A program made the translations under genes and the position numbers. 19,488 nucleotides of DNA from Clostridium sp. UBA1056 (GTDB lineage Bacteria; Bacillota; Clostridia; Clostridiales; Clostridiaceae): positions 174 to 19,661 of the forward strand of contig DCDL01000017.1 in NCBI GenBank assembly GCA_002316385.1, given 5' to 3'. The notes beneath the pieces were generated by a model. It searched no databases and was not told where the DNA came from. It saw only the letters and a list, made by a program, of their open reading frames with translations. Positions 1 through 7,404 of the stretch are shown here, piece after piece. Every line of letters starts with the position of its first letter. Within the stretch, counting starts at the first letter, position 1.

Positions 1-171
1 CTTCAAAGTTGGAGTAAAGAGCGGCTACGACCCTGGATAACGATTTCCCCTAAAGGACAACGATTTCTAAGTATCAAAAATACTGATACTAAGAATTCTG
101 TTAGTAAGCTTCAGTGGGAGAAAAAACCCCCTCTGAAGCAAAGAACTTTGTTTATATGATGGAGGAACGAA
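1..171. other. Hairpin-rich non-coding stretch, possible decayed IS200/IS605-type right end
   Basis: No coding frame is convincing here. Three inverted repeats are visible: AGTATCA (79-85) with TGATACT, CTTCAG (about 109-114) with CTGAAG (133-138) enclosing GGG/CCC, and CAAAG/CTTTG at 139-150. The 9-mer AACGATTTC occurs twice between 39 and 71. Tandem stem-loops of this kind with a CTTCAGTGGG-like arm resemble the 3' end of tnpB-bearing IS200/IS605 elements, but that comparison is from memory and no tnpB sequence is visible. It could equally be a 5' leader structure of the methyltransferase gene that starts at 172. Confidence 0.25.
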
Positions 172-897
172 ATGAATAATGATTTTAAAGCATATATTGA
201 AAATATGAAGGAGCCTTGGTCAGTACTATTTTATAGATTAATTTGGGAGCAACTACCTAAAATAACTGACTCCAAAATCCTTGACTTTGGAAGTGGACTA
301 GGAATTACAGCAAACCATTTAGCAAAAGACAATGAGGTTATAGCAATAGAACCCAATGTAGATATGATAGATATGAGAATATGTGATAATGATTATAATC
401 AAATTATTGGAAATATAGATCAATTAAGAAAACAAGAAGATAATTCTTTTGATGTTATAGTATGTCACAATGTTTTTGAATATGCAGAGGAGAGAAAAGA
501 AATATTTAGAGAATTTTACCGTGTTCTTAAACCAAATGGGGTACTGTCTATAGTAAAGCATAATCACTTAGGAAGAATTATGCAGAAGGCTGTTTTTGAA
601 AACAATATAGATGAAGCAATAGCTCTACTTGAGGGAGAAGCAGCTAAGGCAATGAATTTTGGACAAGTAAATTATTATGATATTAATGATGTTATAGAGT
701 GGATAGATGATTTAGACATTAATATTGAAAGGGTTCTTGGAATTAGAATATTTTCAGGGTTACACTCCAATAATGAAGTTAAATATGACCCAACTTGGCA
801 AGAAAAAATGTTTAACCTTGAGATGAAGGTCTGTGATATAGAGGATTATACAAATATAGCTTTTTATAATCACATTTTATTAAGAAAATTAAGTTGA
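172..897 (+). CDS. Class I SAM-dependent methyltransferase, CmoM/SmtA-like
   Basis: A 241-residue Rossmann-fold methyltransferase. The SAM-binding motif I is DFGSGLG at residues 38-44, followed by the acidic residue E60 at the end of strand 2 that should bind the ribose hydroxyls. Motif IV-like DVIVCHNVFEY lies near residues 94-104 and a post-motif YRVLKPNGVLSIV follows. The C-terminal part (a helical lid, then GIRIFSGLHSN) resembles CmoM-type tRNA uridine methyltransferases, but the substrate cannot be read from the sequence. The start is well set: GGAGG at 161-165 lies six bases before the ATG. The gene stands alone; the next gene begins about 70 bp on. Cytosolic. The family is sure, the CmoM resemblance is a suggestion only. 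Confidence 0.85.
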   Translation: MNNDFKAYIENMKEPWSVLFYRLIWEQLPKITDSKILDFGSGLGITANHLAKDNEVIAIEPNVDMIDMRICDNDYNQIIGNIDQLRKQEDNSFDVIVCHNVFEYAEERKEIFREFYRVLKPNGVLSIVKHNHLGRIMQKAVFENNIDEAIALLEGEAAKAMNFGQVNYYDINDVIEWIDDLDINIERVLGIRIFSGLHSNNEVKYDPTWQEKMFNLEMKVCDIEDYTNIAFYNHILLRKLS

Positions 898-969
898 ATG
901 GGTTTCTACGACTGTTGATAGACAGGGTAATCTAATTATGGAATTATTATGAGAGGAGCGTGTGGCTTT

Positions 970-1362
970 ATGCGTATTGAAAGAAACGCTAAAATTGATG
1001 TAAATGAATTAAATAATCTATTAAAAACTATCAGATGGGGATTAAGTTCATCTAAAAAATTAGAGGAATCCCTAGGGTTATCTTGGGGATGGATTACTGT
1101 AAGAGATGATTCAAATAGGCTTATAGGATTTGTACAGATACTTTCTGATGGTATCAAACATGCTTATATATTAAGATTGCTTGTACATAAAGACTATCAA
1201 GGTAAAGGAATTGGTACAAGTATAATGGAAAATTTAATGCAATTTCTTGAGGAAAATAACTTAAGTCCTATTTTGTTAACAAAGCCTTCCGAAGAATCAT
1301 TTTATTCTAAATTTGGATTATCAAGAAGTAACAAGGGGTTTATTTCTTTATTTAAATGGTAA
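970..1362 (+). CDS. GNAT-family N-acetyltransferase, small
   Basis: A 130-residue GNAT protein. The acetyl-CoA pyrophosphate loop is recognisable as YQGKGIGTSIM, preceded by LRLLVHKD (strand 4), and the C-terminal FYSKFGL is the usual GNAT alpha4/beta6 region. I prefer the ATG at 970 because AGAGGAG (952-958) sits about 11 bases upstream; an in-frame ATG at 949 has no ribosome binding site and would add seven residues. The acceptor is unknown; this subgroup acts on small amines or on other small metabolites. It follows the methyltransferase in the same direction and is closed by a strong hairpin at 1382-1412. Confidence in family is high, in substrate nil. Confidence 0.8.
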   Translation: MRIERNAKIDVNELNNLLKTIRWGLSSSKKLEESLGLSWGWITVRDDSNRLIGFVQILSDGIKHAYILRLLVHKDYQGKGIGTSIMENLMQFLEENNLSPILLTKPSEESFYSKFGLSRSNKGFISLFKW

Positions 1363-1381
1363 TATTGTTCATTTAGTATGT

Positions 1382-1416
1382 ATTAAAAGAGGAAAATGAT
1401 TCCTCTTTTAATTATT
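1382..1416 (+). terminator. Rho-independent terminator after the GNAT gene
   Basis: A 13-bp perfect inverted repeat, core arms AAAAGAGGAA (1385-1394) and TTCCTCTTTT (1400-1409), five-base loop, then an AT-rich tail with T runs. It lies 20 bp after the stop codon at 1362. Confidence 0.8.
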
Positions 1417-1549
1417 TTCATACAGCATATAAAAGTATATTTGATAATAGCATGTAATTTCTTAAATAAAAGGTTATTATTAGAAGTAACTCCAAAATAT
1501 CATATTATTAATTTAGAAGAAAATAGACTGGTTTACTTTTACACTATAT

Positions 1550-1900
1550 TTATAACCTTCTAATTAAAATACCTTTCATACATGATGAATCATTATGAGT
1601 ATGATAAATTATTTTCTTCTCTTCTTCAGTGCATCCAATTAATATTTTGATTTCTGAATCCTTTTTTGTTAAATCAATGGTACACATTATGGCATCTATT
1701 CTTTGATTTTTATCTGTTCCTTTCCAGACATCAATTCCACCGCCATCCATTGAGGAGGTATCCTTAAGATAGGCGTAATCTACTTTATAGATAAAATCTG
1801 GATATCTTGGATGTGGTGTCCCCTTTGGTCTATCAATAATAATTTCAGATTGCTGTATAAGCTTATCTAATGCATTCCAAAATTCTGTATTATGTTCCAT
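1550..1900 (-). CDS. Inorganic pyrophosphatase-like small protein
   Basis: A 116-residue soluble protein. The segment IDRPKGTPHPRYPDFIY, then DYAYLKDT, then SMDGGGIDVWKG reproduces the start of soluble family I inorganic pyrophosphatases (DRPKG..HP..P..IYP.DYGYL...DG..IDV). It is much shorter than a true PPase (about 165-175 residues), and the later acidic metal-binding cluster of family I enzymes is only partly represented, so hydrolysis of PPi is uncertain. Similar short proteins are commonly annotated as inorganic pyrophosphatase in clostridia. The start is supported by GGAGG (complement of 1909-1913), eight bases before the ATG. Single gene; no clear terminator. Confidence 0.65.
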   Translation of the reverse strand: MEHNTEFWNALDKLIQQSEIIIDRPKGTPHPRYPDFIYKVDYAYLKDTSSMDGGGIDVWKGTDKNQRIDAIMCTIDLTKKDSEIKILIGCTEEEKKIIYHTHNDSSCMKGILIRRL

Positions 1901-1981
1901 GAATTATTCCTCCACAATAAATACTAAAGTTTTCAAGTAAATAATATTACATATAATCATAGTATAGGGCTCAAAGAATAA

Positions 1982-2620
1982 TTAAAAGTTCTTACTTAAT
2001 ATAGATTGAATCATATTTCTTTTATCTTGATAATATTCCTTGCTCTCTTGAGACATTTTATTATAACTTCTTTCAAGTTTACTTTTAACAAACTCTACTC
2101 CATCATCAATATTCAGCTTTCTTTGAACAAATGCCAAATAGAATAGTGATGGTAATGTATCGTAATGAGAAATGGCATCAGCATCAGCAACACATATTTC
2201 TTCTTTAGTTGTTTTTTCTCTTAGTACACTTCCACGGTGATTCAATATGCACAATTTAACTAACTCAATTTTATCTGCTGGATAATCATATGATTTTAGA
2301 ATCTTCTCTGCCATATCTGCACCATGAATATGATGATTTTCATATAGCTTATAATCAGTAATGGAAGCTATATCATGGAGCCATCCTGCAATCTCACATA
2401 CTTCAACATCTGCATGATATAGTTTAGCTAGTTTAACAGCATTTTTCGCTACACTTTCAATATGTTCATAACTTCCAGCACCAAAAAAATTATTTGGACT
2501 TTCACATCTTCTTTTTATATCCTCTTTTATATTCTCAATCATATCCATTTCCATTTTCCCATTACTTATTAAGTCTATATCTATATTGGCCCCCAAAAGT
2601 TTTTTTATTTTTTCCACCAT
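1982..2620 (-). CDS. HD-domain metal-dependent phosphohydrolase
   Basis: A 212-residue protein of the HD superfamily. The metal-binding signature is H53, the H82-D83 doublet in GWLHDIAS, H96/H97/H99 in the following helix, H128 in LNHRG and D146/D148 in CVADADAI. Such proteins hydrolyse phosphate esters of nucleotides or other small molecules using bound divalent metals; the substrate is not predictable here. Thirty residues precede the HD core and a charged helical tail of about 60 follows. GGAGG (complement of 2627-2631) lies six bases upstream of the ATG. The upstream DNA holds a near-consensus promoter and a palindrome like the Firmicutes LexA box, so it could be damage-inducible. The nearest downstream gene on this strand starts 80 bp away. 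Confidence 0.8.
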   Translation of the reverse strand: MVEKIKKLLGANIDIDLISNGKMEMDMIENIKEDIKRRCESPNNFFGAGSYEHIESVAKNAVKLAKLYHADVEVCEIAGWLHDIASITDYKLYENHHIHGADMAEKILKSYDYPADKIELVKLCILNHRGSVLREKTTKEEICVADADAISHYDTLPSLFYLAFVQRKLNIDDGVEFVKSKLERSYNKMSQESKEYYQDKRNMIQSILSKNF

Positions 2621-2644
2621 AAGCTACCTCCTTACAAATACACA

Positions 2645-2691
2645 GAACATTTGTTCTTAATAATTTTATCATATATAACTTTTTATGTAAA
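2645..2691 (-). promoter_or_regulatory. Promoter of the HD gene with a candidate LexA (SOS) box
   Basis: Read on the minus strand: -35 TTTACA (complement of 2686-2691), a 17-bp spacer and -10 TAAAAT (complement of 2663-2668). Six bases beyond the -10, exactly across the expected transcription start, is the perfect palindrome GAACATTTGTTC (2645-2656), matching the GAAC-N4-GTTC core of Gram-positive LexA sites. Placement there would block initiation. Function is inferred. Confidence 0.5.
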
Positions 2692-2976
2692 CAAAGGATT
2701 TATTTTGTACAATATATGTCTTTATAACCAGGGTGTATCCGAGGTTATAGGGCTTATTAAAGAATTATCCAATCAAATCTTAATAGGTGCTTTGAAGAAA
2801 TGTGAATATATACTGACACTACTATGTAAAATAGAAGTAAAAAAATTATATATTGTATGATATACTTAATTAAGTAATCTATATATCGACAGTTAAAGCT
2901 ACTTCTTAAAATTATAGGAGTGCATAAAAGTTGAAATGTATAGATAAATAACTAACTATAGATGGGGGAAAGACTT

Positions 2977-3585
2977 ATGAAAAAGAGAATTTTAGCATTA
3001 TTGATTGTAACAACAATGGCAATCACTATGGTAGGATGTGGTTCAAAGAATTCAGACGATGGTGCTAAGGCAGAAAAGAAAACAGAAAGTAACGGGGGAG
3101 AGATTTCTTCAGAAAAAAATCTATTTGATGTTGAAGTAACATTGCCTGCAGCATTTTTTGAAGGCTCTGATATGTCCACTGTAGAGACAGGGGCAAAAGC
3201 AAAAGGTGTCCATGAAGTTAAAGTTAATGATGATGGTTCTGTAACATACATTATGGATAAGAAAACCCATAAAGCGTTATTGGATAGCATGAAGGAAGCG
3301 GTTGATTTAAGTATTAAAGATACTTTAGCTAATAAAGAAAGTTATCCTTCTTTTACAGAGATAACATATAATGATGACTTGACACAATTTGATATTAAGG
3401 TTGATAAAGCATCTTATGGAGGACTTCAATCTTTTGTAGCAGTAGGGTTTTATATGTCTGGAAATATGTATCAATCTATGAATGGACAATCTTCTGATAC
3501 AGTAAAAACTATAGTAAACTTTAAAGATAAAGATACTGGAGAAGTCATTGAAAGTGGCGATTCTTCAACATTAGGTAAAGAATAA
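2977..3585 (+). CDS. Secreted lipoprotein of unknown function
   Basis: A 202-residue lipoprotein. The N-terminus MKKRILALLIVTTMAITMVGC has a charged start, a hydrophobic core and a lipobox with cysteine 21, followed by a charged, low-complexity linker (GSKNSDDGAKAEKKTESNG) typical of surface anchors. The remaining part, from LFDVEVTLPAAFF on, is a mixed alpha/beta domain I cannot name; related clostridial lipoproteins of this size are usually hypothetical. I start at 2977 because GGGGGA (2964-2969) is eight bases ahead; an in-frame ATG at 2962 precedes the ribosome binding site and would lengthen the signal peptide unhelpfully. A strong hairpin terminator ends the unit at 3646. Confidence 0.75.
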   Translation: MKKRILALLIVTTMAITMVGCGSKNSDDGAKAEKKTESNGGEISSEKNLFDVEVTLPAAFFEGSDMSTVETGAKAKGVHEVKVNDDGSVTYIMDKKTHKALLDSMKEAVDLSIKDTLANKESYPSFTEITYNDDLTQFDIKVDKASYGGLQSFVAVGFYMSGNMYQSMNGQSSDTVKTIVNFKDKDTGEVIESGDSSTLGKE

Positions 3586-3606
3586 ATAATAAAAATTAAA
3601 ATATTT

Positions 3607-3650
3607 AAAATAGTAGTTATCCATTTATGTATGGAACTACTATTTTTATT
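3607..3650 (+). terminator. Terminator after the lipoprotein gene
   Basis: Twelve-bp arms AAAATAGTAGTT (3607-3618) and AACTACTATTTT (3635-3646), continued inside by CCAT/ATGG after a two-base bulge, followed by TATT. The A-rich left side and T-rich right side would let it act on both strands. Confidence 0.75.
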
Positions 3651-3652
3651 TG

Positions 3653-3751
3653 AAAGAAAAGATAAGAAAATTACCAGAGGAGACTATAGATGTAATAGCT
3701 ACAGATATATTTGATTTAGAAGATATTAAAGATATAGAGAAATATTTTTAA
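3653..3751 (+). pseudogene. Orphan C-terminal gene fragment, Rpn/PD-(D/E)XK nuclease-like tail
   Basis: An open frame ending at the TAA 3749-3751 reads KLPEETIDVIATDIFDLEDI followed by KDIEKYF. It has no start codon with a ribosome binding site and runs back into the terminator hairpin at 3607-3646, then a TAG at 3614. The amphipathic, acidic helix pattern resembles the last residues of the clostridial Rpn family of recombination-promoting nucleases (PD-(D/E)XK transposase-like), where a PEE...I...I..IEDI pattern precedes the stop. This is recognition by eye; only about 30 residues are left, so the parent family is uncertain. It looks like the tail of a gene whose front was deleted. Confidence 0.45.
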
Positions 3752-3789
3752 TGGGTTAATTTAAATTTAATAGATTAATAGTGCATGTA

Positions 3790-4254
3790 CTAATTTTTTT
3801 TAATTATTTGTATGTCTGCATTATAAGATAGCTTTTCTTTTAAAATATCAATAACCTTATCATAATCATCATTTTTAAAATTAAATGTCTGTTCCATAAA
3901 GCTGCCAAATAAATTAACTTTTGTATCTTTTGAACTAAGGATTATAACTCTTTCAATTTTATCCCATGCTATAAGCTCTTGACCACGGGACATACTTATA
4001 AATCCTTGTGGGACAATTCCTTTTTTAAGCCACATACATATAAACATAAAAATACCTAATACACCAGTTATATAATGTATAGGGGAGTTAGCGTATAAAT
4101 ATGTAATTGATGAAATAACAATAATACTAAATAATATAGTAATAATTTCTGGGAGGCTTTTCCTTGTTGGAACTATTAAGCTTTTTATATGCTTTAATTC
4201 TTTTAACGTAATAGAAATAAATAATAGTAAGATAGCGATGTTTATAATAGTCAT
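3790..4254 (-). CDS. Small membrane protein with a C-terminal soluble (PH-like) domain
   Basis: A 154-residue protein with an N-terminal membrane segment (IINIAILLLFISITL), then two more hydrophobic stretches (ITILFSIIVISSITYLYA and ITGVLGIFMFICMWL), so about three transmembrane helices, and a soluble C-terminus of about 60 residues. The tail begins PQGFISMSRGQELIAWDKIE, a pattern of bacterial PH-like/DUF5673-type domains in which a W-x-x-I-E turn is followed by beta strands. Function unknown. The start is fixed at 4254 by AGGAGGAG (complement of 4264-4270 region) nine bases upstream; the longer open frame to 4326 has no ribosome binding site. Convergent with the lipoprotein unit. Confidence 0.65.
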   Translation of the reverse strand: MTIINIAILLLFISITLKELKHIKSLIVPTRKSLPEIITILFSIIVISSITYLYANSPIHYITGVLGIFMFICMWLKKGIVPQGFISMSRGQELIAWDKIERVIILSSKDTKVNLFGSFMEQTFNFKNDDYDKVIDILKEKLSYNADIQIIKKN

Positions 4255-4467
4255 TATGATACTCCTCCTAATTTCTAAGTAATTTGTATTTATCAATATG
4301 AAATAATTATATACCAATTTATACATAAATTACATTTAAGTTTATGATATTTTACTATTCACTGCTAAAGAACAAATTTTTATAACTTGTTCCATAATTT
4401 TGCCTATTATAAACTAATCTATAAAGTATAAAAATCAAAAATCAAATAGTATAGTAATTCACCAGGT

Positions 4468-4476
4468 GTTATAATA
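4468..4476 (+). promoter_or_regulatory. Extended -10 promoter candidate for the GNAT gene at 4576
   Basis: TGTTATAAT at 4467-4475 is an extended -10 element (TG-N-TATAAT). No good -35 lies 17 bases upstream. It would give a leader of roughly 90 bases containing the mini-ORF at 4527. Confidence 0.35.
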
Positions 4477-4526
4477 TGTATAAAATGGATTGATTTTGAT
4501 TGAGGCTATATTATATGGAGGATAAA

Positions 4527-4544
4527 ATGATTTCTTATAAATAA
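4527..4544 (+). other. Five-codon upstream ORF (MISYK) with its own ribosome binding site
   Basis: ATG ATT TCT TAT AAA TAA is preceded by GGAGG (4517-4521), the same GGAGGATAA sequence that precedes the real acetyltransferase start 49 bases later (GGAGG 4563-4567). It may be a leader peptide or the remnant of a duplicated gene start. No attenuator structure is obvious between the two. Confidence 0.3.
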
Positions 4545-4575
4545 GGATTAGAATACATAATTGGAGGATAAGTCC

Positions 4576-5118
4576 ATGATTAAGATTAGAGAATTAACGG
4601 AATCGGATATGAAACAAGCCATAGAGTTAAAAATTTTGTGCTGGACAGAGGAATTAGCTGGTAAGGCTGAAAATACTTTATCAATCTCAGAAGAATTGGA
4701 CTTTTGGATAGAGTGGATGAATACAGCTAAAGAAAATAATGATATTCGTCTGTTAATTGGTGCATTTGAGGATGGCAAGATGCTAGGAGTTGCATTTGCC
4801 AGTTTTGCTGAGACTTTTGATATACAAGAAAAGGGGATAGAGCTGAACGGTCTTTGGGTATATCCTAACCAGCGAGGCAGGGGAATTTCACTTATGATGA
4901 TTACTTATATATTAGATTTCTATTTGACAAAGGGAATAGAGAAAATTGTTATCTATAATCATCATTATGCACCATCTAATAACTTTTATCGTAAGTTTGC
5001 TATGCAGGTTGATAGACAAGAGTATCAAATGGGTGAGAAGCTTTTAGTAGATATTTTCGTAGCAGATATGTTATCAATGAAAAGAAATATGGAGAAGTCA
5101 CTAAAGAAATATGTATAA
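4576..5118 (+). CDS. GNAT-family N-acetyltransferase
   Basis: A 180-residue GNAT protein. Strand 4 and the acetyl-CoA loop read ELNGLWVYPNQRGRGISLMM (motif A, R/Q-x-x-G-x-G), and SNNFYRKFAM is the usual motif B tyrosine region. The N-terminal IRELTESDMKQAIELKILCW is the standard GNAT beta1-alpha1. The starting codon is ATG 4576 with GGAGG at 4563-4567; a TTG at 4561 in frame overlaps the ribosome binding site and can be discarded. The target is unknown. A SAM-methyltransferase-like pseudogene follows 80 bp downstream on the same strand. Confidence 0.85.
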   Translation: MIKIRELTESDMKQAIELKILCWTEELAGKAENTLSISEELDFWIEWMNTAKENNDIRLLIGAFEDGKMLGVAFASFAETFDIQEKGIELNGLWVYPNQRGRGISLMMITYILDFYLTKGIEKIVIYNHHYAPSNNFYRKFAMQVDRQEYQMGEKLLVDIFVADMLSMKRNMEKSLKKYV

Positions 5119-5200
5119 GATAAAATGGGCAAGGAATACGTAAAATAATACTAATTGAATATAATTTCCAACTTATTAAGTAAATTTAAGGAGGACTTTT

Positions 5201-5767
5201 ATGGATTTAATGAATTATTTCGATTTTCAAGAGCTATTAAAAGGTTCACTTGGTAAATATTACGAGGGTAGATGGGCTTATTTTAGTGAAGTTATAAATA
5301 TTATCAAGGAAAATGAAGACATAAAAAAGGTATTAGAATTAGGACCATCCTTTCAAACTATTGTAAAAAATTGTGATGTTATGATTAAGCCGGAGAGTGA
5401 TGTATGGGGGAGACCAGAGAAGTATGTTGCTAAAGAGTATGAGCATGATGCCACAATAATTCCATGGCCAGTAAATGAGAAAGAATATGATTTATTTATT
5501 GTGCTACAAGTGTGGGAACACTTAGAATGAAAACAAAAGGAGGCATTTAAAGAAGTAATGAGAACTTCTAGGATGGCAATACTTAGCTTCCCATATATGT
5601 GGGATTGCCCGAAAGATAATGCAAATTACCCAGAACATCATATGATCGACGAAAAGATTATATCAGAATGGACTTTAAATGTGGAACCTATTAAGGTTAT
5701 AAAAATACCAAGAACTGGTGAGAGAGTATCAAAAGGTCCAAGAATAATTTATTTTTGGAAATTCTAA
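5201..5767 (+). pseudogene. Methyltransferase-like gene interrupted by one in-frame TGA
   Basis: Two open frames, 5201-5527 and 5531-5767, lie in the same reading frame separated only by TGA at 5528-5530. Together they encode 188 codons. The first part has a SAM-methyltransferase-like motif I (VLELGPSFQTI, residues 44-54) and ends in DLFIVLQVWEHLE; the second continues KQKEAFKEVMRTSRMAILSF and DEKIISEWTL, ending IIYFWKF. The downstream half starts without a good start codon: its first ATG (5558) is preceded by AGGAGG at 5539-5544 that also encodes protein. The start of the whole gene is firm (AAGGAGG 5188-5194). A single substitution, for example GGA to TGA, would explain it. Whether a truncated product is made is unknown. 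Confidence 0.7.
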
Positions 5768-5808
5768 TCAAGGCATAGGTAGGTTAAAATTTCAATAAAG
5801 TATAAACA

Positions 5809-5845
5809 AAGGGAAGGCAAATCGAAGTGACTTCCCTTAAAATCA
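5809..5845 (+). terminator. Hairpin after the interrupted methyltransferase gene
   Basis: Arms AAGGGAAG (5809-5816) and CTTCCCTT (5831-5838) with a 14-base loop, followed by AAAATCATTCC. The T tract is poor on the plus strand; it may work on either strand between convergent genes. Confidence 0.5.
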
Positions 5846-5902
5846 TTCCTTTTCTAGATATGAAATCTTATAAGAAATAAACATTAAATATAATAGTATT
5901 TA

Positions 5903-6640
5903 TTAAAAATTATTACTATAAATTATGCTTTCCATTATATCTTTAGAGTGTATAACTTCCTCATCTGTATCCACGACTTCAAATATAATTTTTCCATCAT
6001 ATCCCTTTAAATAATTTTGAAAAATTAGTTCAAAATCCAGGTCGCCTTGTCCTATTGGAAGATGCTCATGCTCTACACTAAAACGTTTATCAGCTATATG
6101 TAAACACTTAGGAAATTTCACTTTAAGAATTTCTTGCAAATGATCATAATCATCTATATGGGCAATATCAAGAAGTAACTCAACGTCTTGATTTCTATCA
6201 AATATTATTTTTAAGTCATCAGGTGTATAGTTAATTTTATCAATCACACTATTATTCTCAATGTATAACTTTATGTTATTCTTTTTAAGTAGTTGATTTG
6301 TTTTATAAATATTCTCTGCAAGTATATATATAGTTTCTGAATTTACGGGAACGGACTTACATACAGGATGTATAATAACTTCCTTATGATTTAAATATTT
6401 TAATATGCGAATTAATTCATCATTATATTTATCATAATCATCAATATCATAAACTGCATGGATTATTACTGGAAATTGTGATTTTAGAACTTGTTCTTCT
6501 TTTGGAGCTAATAATTTATCAAGTACTAATTCACCTTTTGCAAACCAAATTTGCATAAACTCAAATTTATTTGACTTTGAAAATTCTACTTCATTTTTAT
6601 AATCATTGAACCACCTTATGCTTCTCCCATATTCTATCAT
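5903..6640 (-). CDS. Sugar phosphate isomerase/epimerase-like TIM-barrel protein
   Basis: A 245-residue protein of the xylose isomerase-like TIM-barrel superfamily (AP endonuclease 2 fold). The barrel-strand landmarks are visible: VIIHAVYDI (histidine on strand 3), EVIIHPV, LYIENNS with the strand-5 glutamate, LLLDIAHIDDYDHL with the metal-ligand Asp and His, CLHIADKR followed by HLPIGQGDLDFELI, and the last strand IIFEVV with its glutamate. These residues bind one or two divalent metals in sugar isomerases and endonuclease IV. The length (about 250) is short but normal for the family. The substrate cannot be told. Only a weak AAAGGATGG lies upstream of the ATG. It ends convergent to the methyltransferase-like pseudogene. 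Confidence 0.8.
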   Translation of the reverse strand: MIEYGRSIRWFNDYKNEVEFSKSNKFEFMQIWFAKGELVLDKLLAPKEEQVLKSQFPVIIHAVYDIDDYDKYNDELIRILKYLNHKEVIIHPVCKSVPVNSETIYILAENIYKTNQLLKKNNIKLYIENNSVIDKINYTPDDLKIIFDRNQDVELLLDIAHIDDYDHLQEILKVKFPKCLHIADKRFSVEHEHLPIGQGDLDFELIFQNYLKGYDGKIIFEVVDTDEEVIHSKDIMESIIYSNNF

Positions 6641-6704
6641 TAATATACACCATCCTTTCTAAAAACTTATTTATCATATATTAAGTTTACATAGAAGAGG
6701 CTCA

Positions 6705-7175
6705 TTATTCATATGTAACAATATGGTCAACAGTATCACTAATACATAATAGCTTTTCTGCAAAGAAGCTTGGATAGGCCACATAATCTTTTAATTTTTC
6801 AATAGGTAACCAATGCATATATTCCCGAACACCTTGTGTATAGCTATTACTCTTCAGATTTTGGCTGCCTCTAGGCTTCATTAAAAAATAAAAGGCTACT
6901 TCATGGCACTTTAAACCATATAAGGTTCCTGTTCCATCAAAAAAGTTTTCATGAATAAAGACTAATCTTTCAACCTCATATTCTACGCCTGTTTCTTCTA
7001 AAACCTCACGTTTTACCGCATCCTCAGCCTTTTCTCCTAGATGAACACCACCACCTATAGAGTAGTAATAATCATCTATTTCATTCTTTGCAAAAAGTAC
7101 ATGTCCATTTTCTATAATAATTGCTCCTGCTCGATATCTAAACCATCCATTTTCGTTTACAAATCCACAATCCAT
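6705..7175 (-). CDS. NUDIX hydrolase
   Basis: A 156-residue protein containing a complete NUDIX box, G-x5-E-x7-REVLEETGV, at about residues 42-64 (GGVHLGEKAEDAVK then REVLEETGV). All metal-binding glutamates are present, so activity is expected. NUDIX enzymes cleave nucleoside diphosphates linked to other moieties; this one, with YRAGAIIIENGHVLFAKNE before the box, resembles housecleaning or ADP-ribose-type members, but specificity is unknown. GGGGG (complement near 7184-7188) lies about eight bases upstream of the ATG. It and the downstream TIM-barrel gene are on the same strand 64 bp apart and might be co-transcribed. Confidence 0.9.
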   Translation of the reverse strand: MDCGFVNENGWFRYRAGAIIIENGHVLFAKNEIDDYYYSIGGGVHLGEKAEDAVKREVLEETGVEYEVERLVFIHENFFDGTGTLYGLKCHEVAFYFLMKPRGSQNLKSNSYTQGVREYMHWLPIEKLKDYVAYPSFFAEKLLCISDTVDHIVTYE

Positions 7176-7245
7176 TTTAAACCCCCAATTATAAAAATAA
7201 TTTTTATTTGAAAATAAATTACACCTACATAGCTTGTCTTATTTT

Positions 7246-7404
7246 TTATAATATAAATACCATTGGTGTAAATAAAATTTCTTGAAAAGTTTGTTGCTTA
7301 TCCAAATCTTTAAATCCCATTGTATGATAAAAGGGTACAGCCTAAATATTTCATAGTTTGCTATCTTCAATAATTTTATAAATAATCTTTACTTGGCTAT
7401 TTAA
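7246..7404 (-). pseudogene. Decayed GNAT acetyltransferase, C-terminal remnant
   Basis: On the minus strand, in one frame, the sequence reads QVKIIYKIIEDSKL, a stop, NI, a stop, then AVPFYHTMGFKDLDKQQTF and on to the TAA at 7246-7248. FYHTMGFKDL is the GNAT motif B signature with the conserved tyrosine and the MGF turn, and the preceding helix pattern fits the region before it. Two stops and the lack of a start or of the acetyl-CoA loop show it is dead. Upstream it runs into the repeat at 7405-7444, as though the rest of the gene was lost there. Confidence 0.6.

Noticed and set aside
893..952. Short frame VSTTVDRQGNLIMELL between the methyltransferase and GNAT genes
   Set aside because: Looks protein-like but is under 20 codons with no start; cannot be distinguished from chance.
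936..1157. Minus-strand frame of 73 codons over the GNAT gene
   Set aside because: Shadow of the GNAT gene; no start signal.
2651..2860. Open frame of 69 codons on the plus strand
   Set aside because: Begins with TTG inside the LexA-like box and the HD promoter region, has no ribosome binding site and overlaps a promoter on the other strand. It contains protein-like words (SEVIGLIKELSNQIL), but nothing nameable, so it is not annotated.
2931..2959. TTGAAA-17-AACTAT as promoter of the lipoprotein gene
   Set aside because: The start would fall in the ribosome binding site, and the -10 is poor.
5528..5530. TGA read as selenocysteine
   Set aside because: No hairpin directly downstream and the residue lies outside any redox motif; a nonsense change is simpler.
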